A DNA stretch of 64,000 nucleotides, taken from positions 62,001-126,000 of the forward strand of contig JAVXUO010001346.1 in the NCBI GenBank assembly GCA_033065855.1, written 5' to 3'. The notes beneath the pieces are model-generated. The model was given only the letters and a program-made list of their open reading frames with translations, ran no database searches and was not told where the DNA came from. Positions 31,006-42,279 of this stretch are shown piece after piece. How positions within the stretch are numbered: the stretch's first letter is position 1; every line of letters begins with the position of its first letter. Source of the DNA: Escallonia rubra. Lineage: Eukaryota; Streptophyta; Magnoliopsida; Escalloniales; Escalloniaceae. The position numbers and the translations under genes are program-made.

Positions 31006-33621
31006 GATCGTTCGGGAAAAAAAATAGTCTCGGTCGGTGTTATATGGGCACGAGGATACTTATTAACATCCAAGATCGGAATAAAAAAAAGGAAAAGGAA
31101 AGAGAAACTTGTGGATAAGTTCAGCCTAAGTCAATAATAATAAGACTATACGGTGGATCGCTACCAGCACATGACATCTTACGTTTTCTGCTTATCCAAT
31201 GCAGCCCATAATCTAGATCCGAGACATGCTTCCTTGCTAGGAAACCGGTGCAGCTCACTTTTACTACCTCCAGAAGTCAAAATACCCAGCTCGGCCATCT
31301 CCAACCACCGATAATGCAGATATGTGCGTTCCCTTCGGGTAAGGCCCTGATTGGTGTTCCACTACACAAATTGAAAGAGCTTTTCAAAGGGGAAAAAATT
31401 CATAAAAAAATGGGTATGGAAGTCATTGTCCCAAACTAGTAAGTATAAACCATTTTCTTTAAATTCAGCATATGAATAATTAAATATTTTGTCGGTTATT
31501 ATTGCTGGTGTCCGCGTAACCGAAAGAATCATAAAAATGGGTATCGAAGTCATAATCCCAAACTTGTAAGATCGAGTGCATAAAATATGTTCTGCACTTA
31601 TAGTGTTATAATTACTCCATCAGGCAGACACAAATTACGACTTTTTACGAGGGCATCGAAGGACAACTTGATGAAGATATGACCAAAGTATCTTAATCGA
31701 TGTTTGACAAATGAAGGGCAAAGGTCAATGCCAAGATTTCCAAATCCAACTTTGACGATTTATAAAGAAAATGGGGAGTAATAGATTTGTGATGAATTCA
31801 TGTTTGGGAAAAATAAACATGTTTTCAAAAGTGTAAACATATGATGGTTCTCAAAACAAGATTTAAAATTAGTGTGACAGGTTTTTAATTATGCAAACCG
31901 CTCTCAACTGTCCTGACAGCCAACAACAACCACTTGGCACATCGGGCTCTGCTTACCTGGCACCGCCCAGCCAACGGTACGTGTCCACCTATACCCGACA
32001 GGTAGGAGTTAGATTAACTAAAGGCAGGTGGGGGCACGTGATCAGCACGCCACGTGTTGGGGACCGAACAGTGGTCTTTTGGGAAAGCGAGTCACATGCT
32101 GGGCCGCGTGATTAGCTGGGGGCGAGGAAAGAAAGTGGTGCGCTTAGTTGGACGGCACCTACTGCCAAGTCGGCATCGGATGCGAATCGGAGGGCGGCAC
32201 GTGGACCAACGAAAGCGGTGGGGTGACCGAGTTTTCTGAAGCGGTAAACGCGGAGATTGAGTCCAACTCGTCGGTGTAGTACTAGTAATGCTTTCCTTCT
32301 CGCCCGCCATAAAGGTCTGACATGCGGAATTGCGTTTGAACCCGACAATCGCATTTGACCCTTTGACTTATCCCCAAAGTCCCGAAGGCCGAAATTAATT
32401 CGTAGTTCCAAAATTGCCCCCTCACGCTGTTGTTTACCGAAAATGCGGAGGACCCCACCCGTGGTTTAGCAAAACCTTTTTTGAATGATACGCTGCTTGC
32501 TGGCCCAGTAACATGTGCCTCTGTGTATCATTCTGTACTAACTTTTATTCCATACGGATGATCACATTTCTCAAAATAAAAGTAGTAGTAACTTTGGCCG
32601 TAGCTTGAGGCTGCAATCCCTTCCCTTCCCGTCCCCGGTGATAGTTAATTTTTTAATAATTACTTTCAATGACAAAGTAGTAAAATGTTATTGTGAAGAA
32701 GATGACTCAATAAATACAACGAACAATATTTAGTGACAATTACTACATTGAAGTAAATTTATAGTTGCACCAAAAATGGAAAGTAAGGATTGTCCAATTA
32801 TTTTGATCTTGTATTGACCAAACACGTTATTTTGTGGAGAGAAGATTAGGTACAATTGAGGCTATTTATATCGTCACATTGCTCAAAATAATAATGCACA
32901 TGGTATATATTGTATCATTGCTAACTTAAAAATTATTAATTGCTAATAGCTATTACCGAAGCATGAAAGGAATATATACGGTCAATATCTAAGGCAACAT
33001 CATTTTAGTGGTCCTATTTTTGCATGGAGGATGAGTAGTTTAGGGACAACACAATCAAATAAAATTTCAACATAGAGAGATAAGTGGAGAAGACTTACGG
33101 AAAAAATGAGAGTGATGTGAGGAGATAAAGTGCGGATTTGCTATATTAGGGGTTTGAGTCACGGATTTCAGAACAAAGTGAGTGAATCTAGTCAATTTGA
33201 GAGAGAAAGAGAGGAAAGAGAACAAACTTGTGGAGAGAAAGGAAAAGTTATACATATGTGAGAGAAAGAAGCAATATGATAAACAGAATTGACTAAAATT
33301 AAGTTTTCTTAATTTAGATGGCAAAAAGAAAGAGTATCCAAGTAAGCGGTGACTTGGCATACTTGAAAATAGTTGTGAAATCATATTTTAATTAGATTAA
33401 TGAGAAAATAATAACTATGAAAACTTGATTAATGTGCTATAATTGCGGATTATTTTTTAAATTTAAATTGATAAGATAACTTTAACTGATTGGTGAGAGA
33501 ACATAATTCAAAAATGAAAAAGTGATAATCATAAGTGATTTATAATAATAAATAAAATTCACATGGCTAAAAAAGAGAATGTCCACATAAGTAATGAGGC
33601 GGACACATTCTCTCAGCTTTG

Positions 33622-33706
<85 letters not shown>

Positions 33707-34035
33707 CGTGTGGGCGCGGGCGCGCTTTAACGTAATGACTAACTTATGTTATCTTTTTACTATTCTCTCGAATTAAATTAAATAAATTTGTGTGAGAAAT
33801 TATGATAATTCTTTTGGTTAAAGATTTAGAATCCGGAATACTGACATACTCCTCGTTTAAAGTATATTTCATCAATACATCTACAAAGTGTACGCAGATT
33901 AGTTTATTATATAAACATGTATGCTTCATTCATTCACCGAAAAAAGAAATCAGTGGATCTACTAGACGCTTTTTCACCTTATGTTTTTTATTTAGACTTG
34001 CCGCTAAATTGACAGTCCGTTGTCTTTCGTATTTA
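31006..34035. other. Gene-poor region with a GC-richer, G-box-bearing patch
   Basis: No gene is recognised. From about 31890 to 32450 the DNA is more GC-rich and has three CACGTG cores (32035-32040, 32051-32056, 32198-32203), like an ABA/light-responsive promoter, but no coding region follows closely on either strand. From 32640 on it is AT-rich with A/G-biased stretches that give a false 105-codon minus-strand frame at 33067-33384. Confidence 0.5.
33624..33705. repeat. Compound (TA)n(TG)n microsatellite
   Basis: An uninterrupted TA run of about 50 bp passes into a TG run of about 30 bp and then a GC-alternating GGCGTGTGGGCGCGGGCGCGC stretch. Alternating purine-pyrimidine throughout, a potential Z-DNA former and likely length-variable. 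Confidence 0.95.
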
Positions 34036-34457
34036 GGCCCCGTTTGACAGAGTTTTTTTTTCAGTTTTGTAAACTGAAAAAAATAAGCGCGTTTGGCGTA
34101 CCGTTTTCGTTTTGACCACCACCACCCTCCCACCGCCGGCGACCACCACCCCCTCCCACCGCCAGCAGCCATCGCCGACGACCACCGCCGGCAGGGCCGG
34201 CTACCACCACCGTCGGCCACTGCCATGCCCCACCACCGCCACTGCAAACCATCACCAAAGAAAAAACTCAAAATAAAAACTAGGTAATCAAACAAAACAA
34301 AACAAAAAAAACTCAAAATAAAAATTGGGTTATCAAACACTCACTTGTTTTTTGTAAAAATAATAAATAAATAAATAAATTGGTTTTTTGTTTTTATTTT
34401 TATTTTTTAAAAAATAAAAAATCAAAATCAAATCTAAAAGTATTGTCAAACGGAGCC
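34036..34457. mobile_element. Tourist-like (PIF/Harbinger) MITE
   Basis: Starts GGCCCCGTTTGACA; the opposite strand at the right end starts GGCTCCGTTTGACA (13 of 14). TTA flanks both ends (34033-34035, 34458-34460), the usual 3-bp target of this superfamily. The 422-bp interior has a CCACC-rich block that gives spurious glycine/proline frames. No transposase is present. Confidence 0.75.
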
Positions 34458-35113
34458 TTATGGTATAGTCCGACATAGAGAGTCATAATAAACTTCCCGT
34501 TGAGCAGATAGGAACGAACTGTGAACACAGTTTGTCAACCGCACTCAAAGGGAGTACTGCCTACTTCTTTTACCTCTTGGGAAGTACTCAAAAGGTAATT
34601 TCCAATTCCTGTCCTCCTCGAGGAGCCGAATTAGGTCCAACTTCACCTTCCTTTTACGTAAAAAAACTCTTGGTAAATTGGCACCGTTCCTCCCATCCTA
34701 AACGACCATAAAGCAGTCGCTTTCCCCGCAAAACACGGGCCAATAGAATGACTACCCCCTCCAAGCAGTCTTCACTCCACCCAAAGTAATGGCACACCCG
34801 TAATTCACTCCTCAAACAGGCTCACATTCCATTCCAGTCAGCCCAGTTTCCCTTCCGCGGAGTGTGACTAATCTAATCTTAGGATCCCTTCGGAAGCATC
34901 CTAGGAATGGACTAATTAATGGATCATGGTTCGGGTAAAGGGGCAGTTTCGTCATTCGATAAATACCTGACCTACCATGGTTTTAGGTATATCCGTTTGT
35001 GGATAAGCCTCACCATGTGCCCTTTATTAAAAACTCCATTCAATCTCCGCTCCTTAAAATTCCTTTCCTTATTGCCCTCGACTACTTTGAATTCCTCGTT
35101 CTCCTCTTCCACA

Positions 35114-35141
35114 CGCGTTTCGGTCCTTTCGCCTATAAATA
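35114..35141 (+). promoter_or_regulatory. HSPRO promoter: CGCGTT stress element and TATA box
   Basis: ACACGCGTTT holds CGCGTT (35114-35119), the rapid stress response element core and a CAMTA-type CG box. TATAAATA follows at 35134-35141, 120 bp before the start codon. HSPRO genes are known as fast wound/stress responders in Arabidopsis, so the motif fits; activity here is inferred. Confidence 0.6.
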
Positions 35142-35260
35142 CAGTTTTCCTCTGTTTCCTTCAATTTGAACCAAATAAACGCAAAAAGCTCTTTACTCGT
35201 GACTAATTAGAAATTGCTCCTCTGCCATCTTCCCAACAAACTTGCAAGCAAGCTCAAAGT

Positions 35261-36697
35261 ATGGTCGAGCTCAACTGCAAAGCAAACATGGTGTCTCCCG
35301 ATATACGAACCAAATCGCCGAGGCAGTCGAACAAGCCGAGCATACCGGTGCTGCCGCCGGTTCGCGTCGCGGATCTGGCGCCGTCGTCTGATTCGGCTTG
35401 CTCGGCCTACGAGCACTACCTGCGTCTGCCGGAGCTGAAGAAGCTCTGGGATGCCAAGGAGTTTCCGGATTGGAAAAACGAGTCGGTTCTCAAACCTGCT
35501 TTACAAGCGTTGGAGATCACTTTCCGGTTCGTGTCCACCGTGATGTCCGATCCGAGGCGGTATACGAACCGGAGGGAGTGGAGGCGGCGGCTCGAGTCGC
35601 TCGCGACGAGTCAGATTGAACTTATTGCTGTGCTGTGTGAGGACGAGGAAGAGGAGAGCGAGGCGCGGGGGACGGCGCCGATCGTTGATCTGAGCACGTC
35701 GGGATGCGTGTTGGCTCGAGAAGGGAGCTCGGCGGAGGTGTGGAAGCTGCACGGCGACACGACGGTGGTGAGCCGGACAAGCGAGGCTAGTCTGTTACCT
35801 CGGCTGGCCACGTGGCAGAAATCGGAGGACATTGCACAGAAGATCCTGTACTCCATCGAGTGCGAGATGCGGAGGTGCCGGTACACGCTAGGGGTCGGCG
35901 AGCCGAATCTGAGCGGCAAGCCGAGCCTCGACTACGATCTCGTCTGCCGGCCGTCCGAGCTTCACTCCCTCAAGAAGAGCCCTTCGGATTCGATGAATCT
36001 GGAGAATCATGAGAATCAATCGCTTTACACGACGCACCAGATCCTCGAGTCGTGGATCCGCGTTTCACAGCAGCTACTCAGTCGAATTGACGAGCGGATT
36101 AACGCGAACAGCTTCGACAAAGCGTCGAGCGACTGCTGGCTACTGGAGAAGACGTGGAAGTTGTTAAACGAAATCGCGGATCTGCATCTAATCATGGATC
36201 CGGACGATTTCTTGCGCTTGAAGAATCAGCTGTCGATCAGAGCGTCGAACGAAACGGAGGCGTTCTGCTTCCGATCCAGGGGACTAATCGAGATGACGAA
36301 GCTCTGCAAGGAGCTGAAGCACAAAGTGCCGCGCATCTTGGAGGTGGAGGTCGACCCCATGGGAGGGCCGATAATTCAGGAGGCGGCGATGGAGTTGTAC
36401 AGGAAGAAGGCCGGCTTTGAGAGGATCCATCTGCTTCAGGCGCTGCAGGCTGTGGAGTCGGCGTTGAAGAGGTTTTACTACTCGTACAAGCAGCTGCTGG
36501 TGACTGTGATGGGGAGTTTGGAGGCGAAAGGGAATCAGGGATTCGGAGCCAGCGATTCTTTGGCCCAGATCTACCTTGAGCCGACGTATTTTCCGAGCTT
36601 GGACGCTGCGAAGACATTCATGGGGGATGATTGGAGTCGGGAATGTGGACGTCACAGTCACAGTCCGGACAGACAAACGAGGACGGGGAAGAAGTGA
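35261..36697 (+). CDS. HSPRO2: HSPRO (Hs1pro-1-like) stress/nematode-resistance protein
   Basis: Plant-specific protein related to beet Hs1pro-1; Arabidopsis relatives affect basal resistance and bind the SnRK1 beta-gamma subunit. Intronless frame of 478 residues, the usual length and structure. The N-terminal domain starts MVELNCKANMVSPDI and includes SDSACSAYEHYLRLPELKKL and YTNRREWRRRLESL. An acidic EDEEEESE patch and the STSGCVLAREGSS stretch follow. The C-terminal domain includes QLLSRIDERI, MDPDDFLRLKNQL, RSRGLIEMTKLCKELKHKVP and PMGGPIIQEAAMELYRKKAG. The second methionine (residue 10) could also start, but the longer start matches relatives. Coding DNA is notably GC-rich beside AT-rich surroundings, common for such intronless genes. 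HSPRO1 versus HSPRO2 naming is uncertain. Confidence 0.93.
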   Translation: MVELNCKANMVSPDIRTKSPRQSNKPSIPVLPPVRVADLAPSSDSACSAYEHYLRLPELKKLWDAKEFPDWKNESVLKPALQALEITFRFVSTVMSDPRRYTNRREWRRRLESLATSQIELIAVLCEDEEEESEARGTAPIVDLSTSGCVLAREGSSAEVWKLHGDTTVVSRTSEASLLPRLATWQKSEDIAQKILYSIECEMRRCRYTLGVGEPNLSGKPSLDYDLVCRPSELHSLKKSPSDSMNLENHENQSLYTTHQILESWIRVSQQLLSRIDERINANSFDKASSDCWLLEKTWKLLNEIADLHLIMDPDDFLRLKNQLSIRASNETEAFCFRSRGLIEMTKLCKELKHKVPRILEVEVDPMGGPIIQEAAMELYRKKAGFERIHLLQALQAVESALKRFYYSYKQLLVTVMGSLEAKGNQGFGASDSLAQIYLEPTYFPSLDAAKTFMGDDWSRECGRHSHSPDRQTRTGKK

Positions 36698-37073
36698 GAG
36701 AAACGATGAAGATGAAGATGAAGCTAATACATGATTAAAAGAACAGATTAGGTTGACATATGTGGGAAGTTATAAGTAGTTAACGTTAAATATTGTTTTA
36801 TACCATTTATACCTATTCTTGCCTTGTTCTTCATGTTAAAATTTTGGATACCATTCTTATAATTTTATTGTAATTCTTAGATCAATTTACTTACCCTTTT
36901 TTAGCATCCTCCATTAATCTCACAAAATCAACTGAGTTACAAGAGCTAACTTCCTAGAGCTCTATCATTAAGTTATCCGTTCACCCCTAACTCTTACGGT
37001 TGAAGTCTTATAACAAATGGCGAGCTTAATAACCATTTCGGTGACCCACTTCAACATATAGTTTTCCTTTACT
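36698..37073. other. HSPRO 3' region
   Basis: Downstream non-coding DNA. No other gene was recognised. Confidence 0.5.
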
Positions 37074-38345
37074 ATGTGTTACTCAACAAATCATACGCAA
37101 GAACTGGGCCAAAACTCTCTCTACACTGCTTCTCTCTACCTTCTCTCTAAAGACAACTTTCCACAGAGTCACCATGGCCGCCCCACTGTGCTTCAGCTCG
37201 CGTGGGGCGGCAGCCATTCCAACGAGCAGTCTATAGTTTATATGTTTTCATCTTGTGTATTGGTAGCCTTAAGGCATGATAAATGGGTGGCCGACGGCGC
37301 AAGTGATGGGTGGTCGGCGACAGTGTGCGTCTCACCAGATATCATCGGAGACGTTTACCTCTCGGTAAGTCTCCGATCTCGGTCGTTATAGGCAGATCTA
37401 AGTAGATCTGCTATTTTCATCCCCTTTTCCACCTTCGTCGGGAGTGGCCGGAATTTTCACCAACGGTGGCCGGAACTTCACTGGCGTTTCTTGACCGTCA
37501 TTCTGAAGGCTCCTTCATTTATGCATTTATTTCTTATATGTTCCCTGATATGCAGAGGTGGAGATTGTGTTGATGTTTGGGTGTGGTGTCTTTGGTAGTA
37601 ATGGGATGGTTTAGTGTTGTGGGGTCTTAGCCACGGTTTTGGGTTTGTCCTGGGTAATTCGGGGGTCTTGGGGGAGAGGATAGGGTCTCGTGTGGGGGGG
37701 GGGGGGGAGGGTAGGGGGCGCTGATTTATGCTTGAGAGCAAAAAGGGGGATTTCGGGGCCCGAGGAAAGGGGAGGGGGAAGAGATATGTCATTTGGGGTT
37801 TCTAGGCAATCTGTTGGCCAAGGGGGGCAGGGGGTGTGGGGCTTCTTTTTGGTGTCTGTGTGTGTCTACTGTGATATGCTGCGGGAAAGTAGTGGCTGCT
37901 CCGCCCTGTGGTGTGAAAATTGGTACGGATTTGATAATGGATAGTAAAAGGATGAAATTTGCGATGTTGAAGATCTTGGTGGTGTGTTGCGCCTCCTTAA
38001 TCGGTGTACTTACATTTGGGTTGTGCGGTTCCGGTCTGCACTATTGTTATCACCTTTTGGTTGTTTGCTTATGATTATTTACGTTGTGTTCTTTTGGCTT
38101 CCTAAACCTATAGATTGTGCATGTTACTTTAAGTTGAGTTAAAATGTAAGATATGATCTGCTTTAGTTCAATTGTAATGTGTATAAATTTATTAGGTTTG
38201 TCGTTAATTTTTTACCTTTGCGGTCATGTATACCCGAGTGACGGGAATGTCGTGACCTATAATATCTGCAGCTCTAGAACAGAGTGATTGTGTAACTTTA
38301 CTTTATTAATGCTATTCTCGTATTTTACCACCAAAAAAATAATAA
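37074..38345 (+). mobile_element. Possible non-LTR retroposon derivative
   Basis: The 3' end TTAATGCTATTCTCGTATTTTACC followed by A-rich AATAATAATAAT closely resembles the 3' end of the LINE at 55736-58804 (TTTAATGCTATTCTCATC plus poly-A). The 5' part is GC-richer, rich in GGCCGG-type motifs, like a leader. No reverse-transcriptase region is present. No target-site duplication was found, so the left boundary is a guess. Confidence 0.3.
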
Positions 38346-38636
38346 TAATAATCGTTTTGGTGGAGATTTTAGAGTTGCTTTGGTAATTTCTTGCATGACG
38401 CCACATTGATTCCCAGGGCGCTGTTAGAATGAATGCATATGTTAAGTCGGACCTGTTGTCCGTATTAGCTTTGGCATGAGTCCTAAAATTAGATACTGCC
38501 CATTGGAGATTTACTTCTCGTTAACTTGTGTTTTAACAAAATGCTTAGTAGGTTAAATATTTATTCATTCTGAATGTTTGGAATTAATTCTCAAAGTAAA
38601 TTTTAGAAAACAAATTTTAGTTACTATTGGAGTTGT

Positions 38637-38806
38637 AGAAATATTCTTCCAACCCCGTATATGGTGACAATTAATAGTCGCTAAATGTTTGTAGTGACTT
38701 TTATGCTAATACTTTCAGTGACAATTATTAACATTTTTTTAGTGTCACTATAAATATTTAACAACCACTAAATGTCGCTATATGCAGGGTAGAGGAAGAA
38801 TATTTC
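38637..38806. mobile_element. Foldback MITE, copy 2
   Basis: Ends AGAAATATTCTTCC and GGAAGAATATTTCT are perfect 14-base inverse complements. The arms continue with GTATATGGTGACAAT, CGCTAAATGTTTGTAGTGAC on the left and the mirrored GTCGCTATATGCAGGG on the right. It is clearly related to the element at 28341-28524. No coding capacity. Confidence 0.8.
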
Positions 38807-39417
38807 TAATTTTAGATAAAAAAAACTAATCAACTTCTCAAAATTAGCTTAAAGCTATTTTTAATAAAATTATTTTCAAACCATGAATAGTATTTGGATG
38901 AAGTGTACTAAAATCAGTTTTCATGTGGCAAGACAACCAAGAAGTGTGCTTCAACTAAAGATGCTACAAGTCCTTACAGTTAACATAGACATTTTGGTAC
39001 CTTACTTCATCAACGAAAAAGTAATTAACTCATAATTTTCAGTTTTTTAAATTATGATTTAATCAGATTTTTAGCTGTTAAAACCCTATTTAATCCGTTT
39101 TGTATCTTTACAAAACGCCTAACAATCTGATTTAATTCATATTTAATCAGACTAAACCATCACATAATCAATCCAATAACAAACTCTAGCAAGAAGGCTT
39201 GACCCCTTTTTCTCTTGGGCTACTAGGTTGACCTTAGTTAGGCTCGACAGTTCAACTATATCTTCTACTTAAAAAGCCAACACAGAGATAAATTTAAGCC
39301 TAGCAATGCCAAAAACTGGGGCCAAGTCATTCAGATTAAGGCGGAACTTTCAGCACATGTAGGCTGGAAATTTCCTCTAAGACTGCACTGCTGGGGTAGC
39401 TTCTACGAAGGGGCAAT

Positions 39418-39600
39418 GGTGAGTGCCTCTTTGCCATATTCGTGAGTTGCGAATTCGCGATTAGGACTTTCTAATAATTTATCGCCATATATTGACGATG
39501 TGGGGCACTCAGTGGTGAGTGCTACTTTGCGATATTCGTGAGTTATTCGCGAATCATACAAATTTACGATTAAGACTTTTTAGTAATTTATCGCGATAAA
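39418..39600. repeat. Diverged direct repeat
   Basis: GGTGAGTGC.....TTTGC.ATATTCGTGAGTT and GATTA.GACTTT.TA.TAATTTATCGC occur in the same order at 39418-39490 and 39513-39600. The segments are rich in CGCGAA/TCGCGA motifs. Probably part of an unclassified element. Confidence 0.7.
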
Positions 39601-42279
39601 TTTGTAAATATCGTTAATATATCGCGAATTTTGTTACTAGGCTCACCATGTATACTTGAAATGGAATCCTCGCAGCAAACTTGGCCCATTTTTGATATGA
39701 AAATATAGAGGCCTAGCCCAGATAATTGACCTGATGCGTCGAGCCATCGAGTGGGTTTGGGGCCTATGCCGTACGTATGACCTTGAGTTGGGTCACAAGA
39801 AAGCATCTCATTAATATCTAATGTTTACCCGGTCCAAAATATTCAGTACCAGATTGAATAGTTACATATCGAGCAAATTCCAAACAAAAAACTTCTATTT
39901 CCACGTCTATTTTTACGTACACATTTCTCAGCGGAAAACATCTCACGATCGTCAACAAAATACTTATCCGATCGCAATTGATATATCTAAAAGTAAACTC
40001 TCTATCATTGGATGACACTACGAGATTGGTAGTTGACCAAATACATATCCAAGTGCAACGAAATAAAACGCAACATATCTCGGATGTCTTGTTTCTCTTA
40101 AAAGTATCTTGATATCATTTCATCTAAAACTATCTTCTTGGCCCAGCCCACAATCCACTTTGTTAGCCTTATGGTTATTTAACTTAGGATTATATCCGAT
40201 TTTAATGGTAATCAACATTGATGTCTATGTTGTCTAATATACATTAAGTTCATGAAAGAGTTAGATACAAACTCAGGCTCATACAACGGACAATCAGACA
40301 AACAAATATCGATTCAAGATGTCCAACGGAATGCTTCAAAGATAAAATATTTCAAATCAATTGTCAACATTTTTATTTATTTATTTTGTAACTAGACCTA
40401 CAGTGTTAATCGCTTCGATGACTGTGACCTAGAAATTATTTATAGGTTTCCCTTACAGGCATAAAATTTTTATATTTTGAAAAATAGGAAATCTTGCATT
40501 TCTCTCTCTACATTTAATCATCTATTAATAAATTGTCTCTATCTTGACATACTTTCCTCCTCTTTTTTCGCTCTCTTGAATATAATGAAAAATTTATAAA
40601 ATATGACTCATATCATAAATAAGCGTACAAGTCAAATATAATCATAGTTAAGGGTGTAACTTGAATGGTTGGGTTGGTTTTTTACCCAACTCCAAAAGAA
40701 CTGATATGCTTAAAAAGCCCAATAAGCTTTAATCTAAGAAATGTTGAATAAATTGGGTTGGGTAAGTGGGCTTTTTTGGGTTTTAATGTGTCAATCAAAA
40801 TAGAATAAATATGTTTTATATTTAAATAAAAAATGAAATGGTGGGTGGCCGGCAATGGTGGTTGCCGCCAGAGTTGTGGCTGTTGGTAGCAGTGGAGCGA
40901 CGAAAGTGGAGGTGATGGCCGGTGACAGCGGTGGCTGGCCAGTGGTCGGAGGTCGGCAGTGGCCTACAGCGGCGGTGGTTAACGGAGGTGGTGGGCGACA
41001 GTGGCTTTCGGCTGACCGGCGGTGATGGCGATCGGCGACAGCCGGCGGAAGCGATGGCCAGCGACTGGCCGACGATGACCAATGGCGGTTGCGGGTGGCG
41101 GGGGCTTCTACTGGCGATGGTGGTGATTAAAAAATGTGACTTATTACCAAATGGGTTGGGTTAGCCAAAAATTTAATTTTTTTTAGATTGAGTCGGTTAA
41201 AATTACAAAGTTGAATCCAAAGTCGTAACGTAATCATATAGTGCAGTACGTACCCAGACGCACGCAGAGGTCACGTGTTCCCGTGTCCATTGCTCTGCAG
41301 TCCGCCAGGCTCAGTACTCGAGAACTTCGTAACTGCAAAGCGCCACGCGTAGTGCAACACTACGATCACCCATACCGGGATCCTCAGCAAATGTCACACC
41401 CACCGCCATTCAACCTGCTGCAAAGCCCAAGTGGCCCAAACCCTCTAGCCCCACGTGTAACTCTAATCCCCGCCATCTAAGGCCCAGTCCCGAAGCTAGA
41501 AAATTGGCTCACCCCGTCGTCTTCGGAGCTGTACGGACAGCAAGAGACCCTCCTAAAGGGCTAAGAGTGCTTTTGTGGCCTAATCAACTCTTTGAAAAAG
41601 CTTCCCAACTTTCCCTTGTTTTGGGGTTTTTTGTTTGTTGAATGCTGGGCTCATATGAAGGCTGAAGGCCACATTTTTGGATTCTGGTCAGAGGTAACTG
41701 GTAAGCGTCGACCTTGTGTCACTACATGTAATCATTGACGCCACTGATTTCTGGGTTTGTTTATTTTGTCTGAAATGCACAATGTGTTACTGTTCAAAGA
41801 GTTTACTGGTGAACCTCTAGTTGCATTAAGTTCAAATTTGACAAAGTTTGTTGGGTCTACTGAGGACATGTGTGCCTGGAGAGTATATAATTCTTGTTTT
41901 CTTTTTGGTAAATCAATCCACATACGCGTAGTTGGGTATCCCAGTTCTTACAGTATTGAAAGCAACAAGTCCTATTTTGACCAAATATTGCTTTGCATCT
42001 GTATTTCACAGGTTGAATTGAATCCAAAGACACCGCATCAAGTTCTAGGTTCTACACACACACACGTATCTCTCTCTCTTTCAAGGTCGGTTTTGGGTTT
42101 CTAAAGGGAAGGGCTGCGTCTTCTTTTAGATGTGTGAAAGAAGGCCCTCTTTCACGGGCTCTCTGTTTCTAAATTGACTACTTCTTCCCCTTGTTCCTTT
42201 TATAACTCCTCTCTTTGTTCTTAGATTTTGCATTTCACAATCTTTCTTCCCTGTTCAGTTTAGCTCTGACTTGTGCAAT
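39601..42279. other. Intergenic DNA upstream of the TPR gene
   Basis: Mostly AT-rich without a recognised gene. A GGTGG/GGCCGG-rich island at about 40835-41130 resembles the interior of the MITE at 34036 and gives spurious open frames. From about 41500 on the leader/promoter of the TPR gene is likely, with CT-rich leader sequence near 42060-42260. Confidence 0.45.

Noticed and set aside
32054..32411. Overlapping frames in the GC-richer patch
   Set aside because: No recognised domain, multiple frames open at once, and no splice context; more likely regulatory or neutral DNA.
33067..33384. 105-codon minus-strand frame rich in Ser/Phe/Leu
   Set aside because: It results from an A/G-rich plus strand; no domain and no conserved pattern.
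34061..34340. Gly/Trp-rich frames between 34061 and 34340
   Set aside because: Produced by the CCACC-rich interior of a MITE; they do not represent a protein gene.
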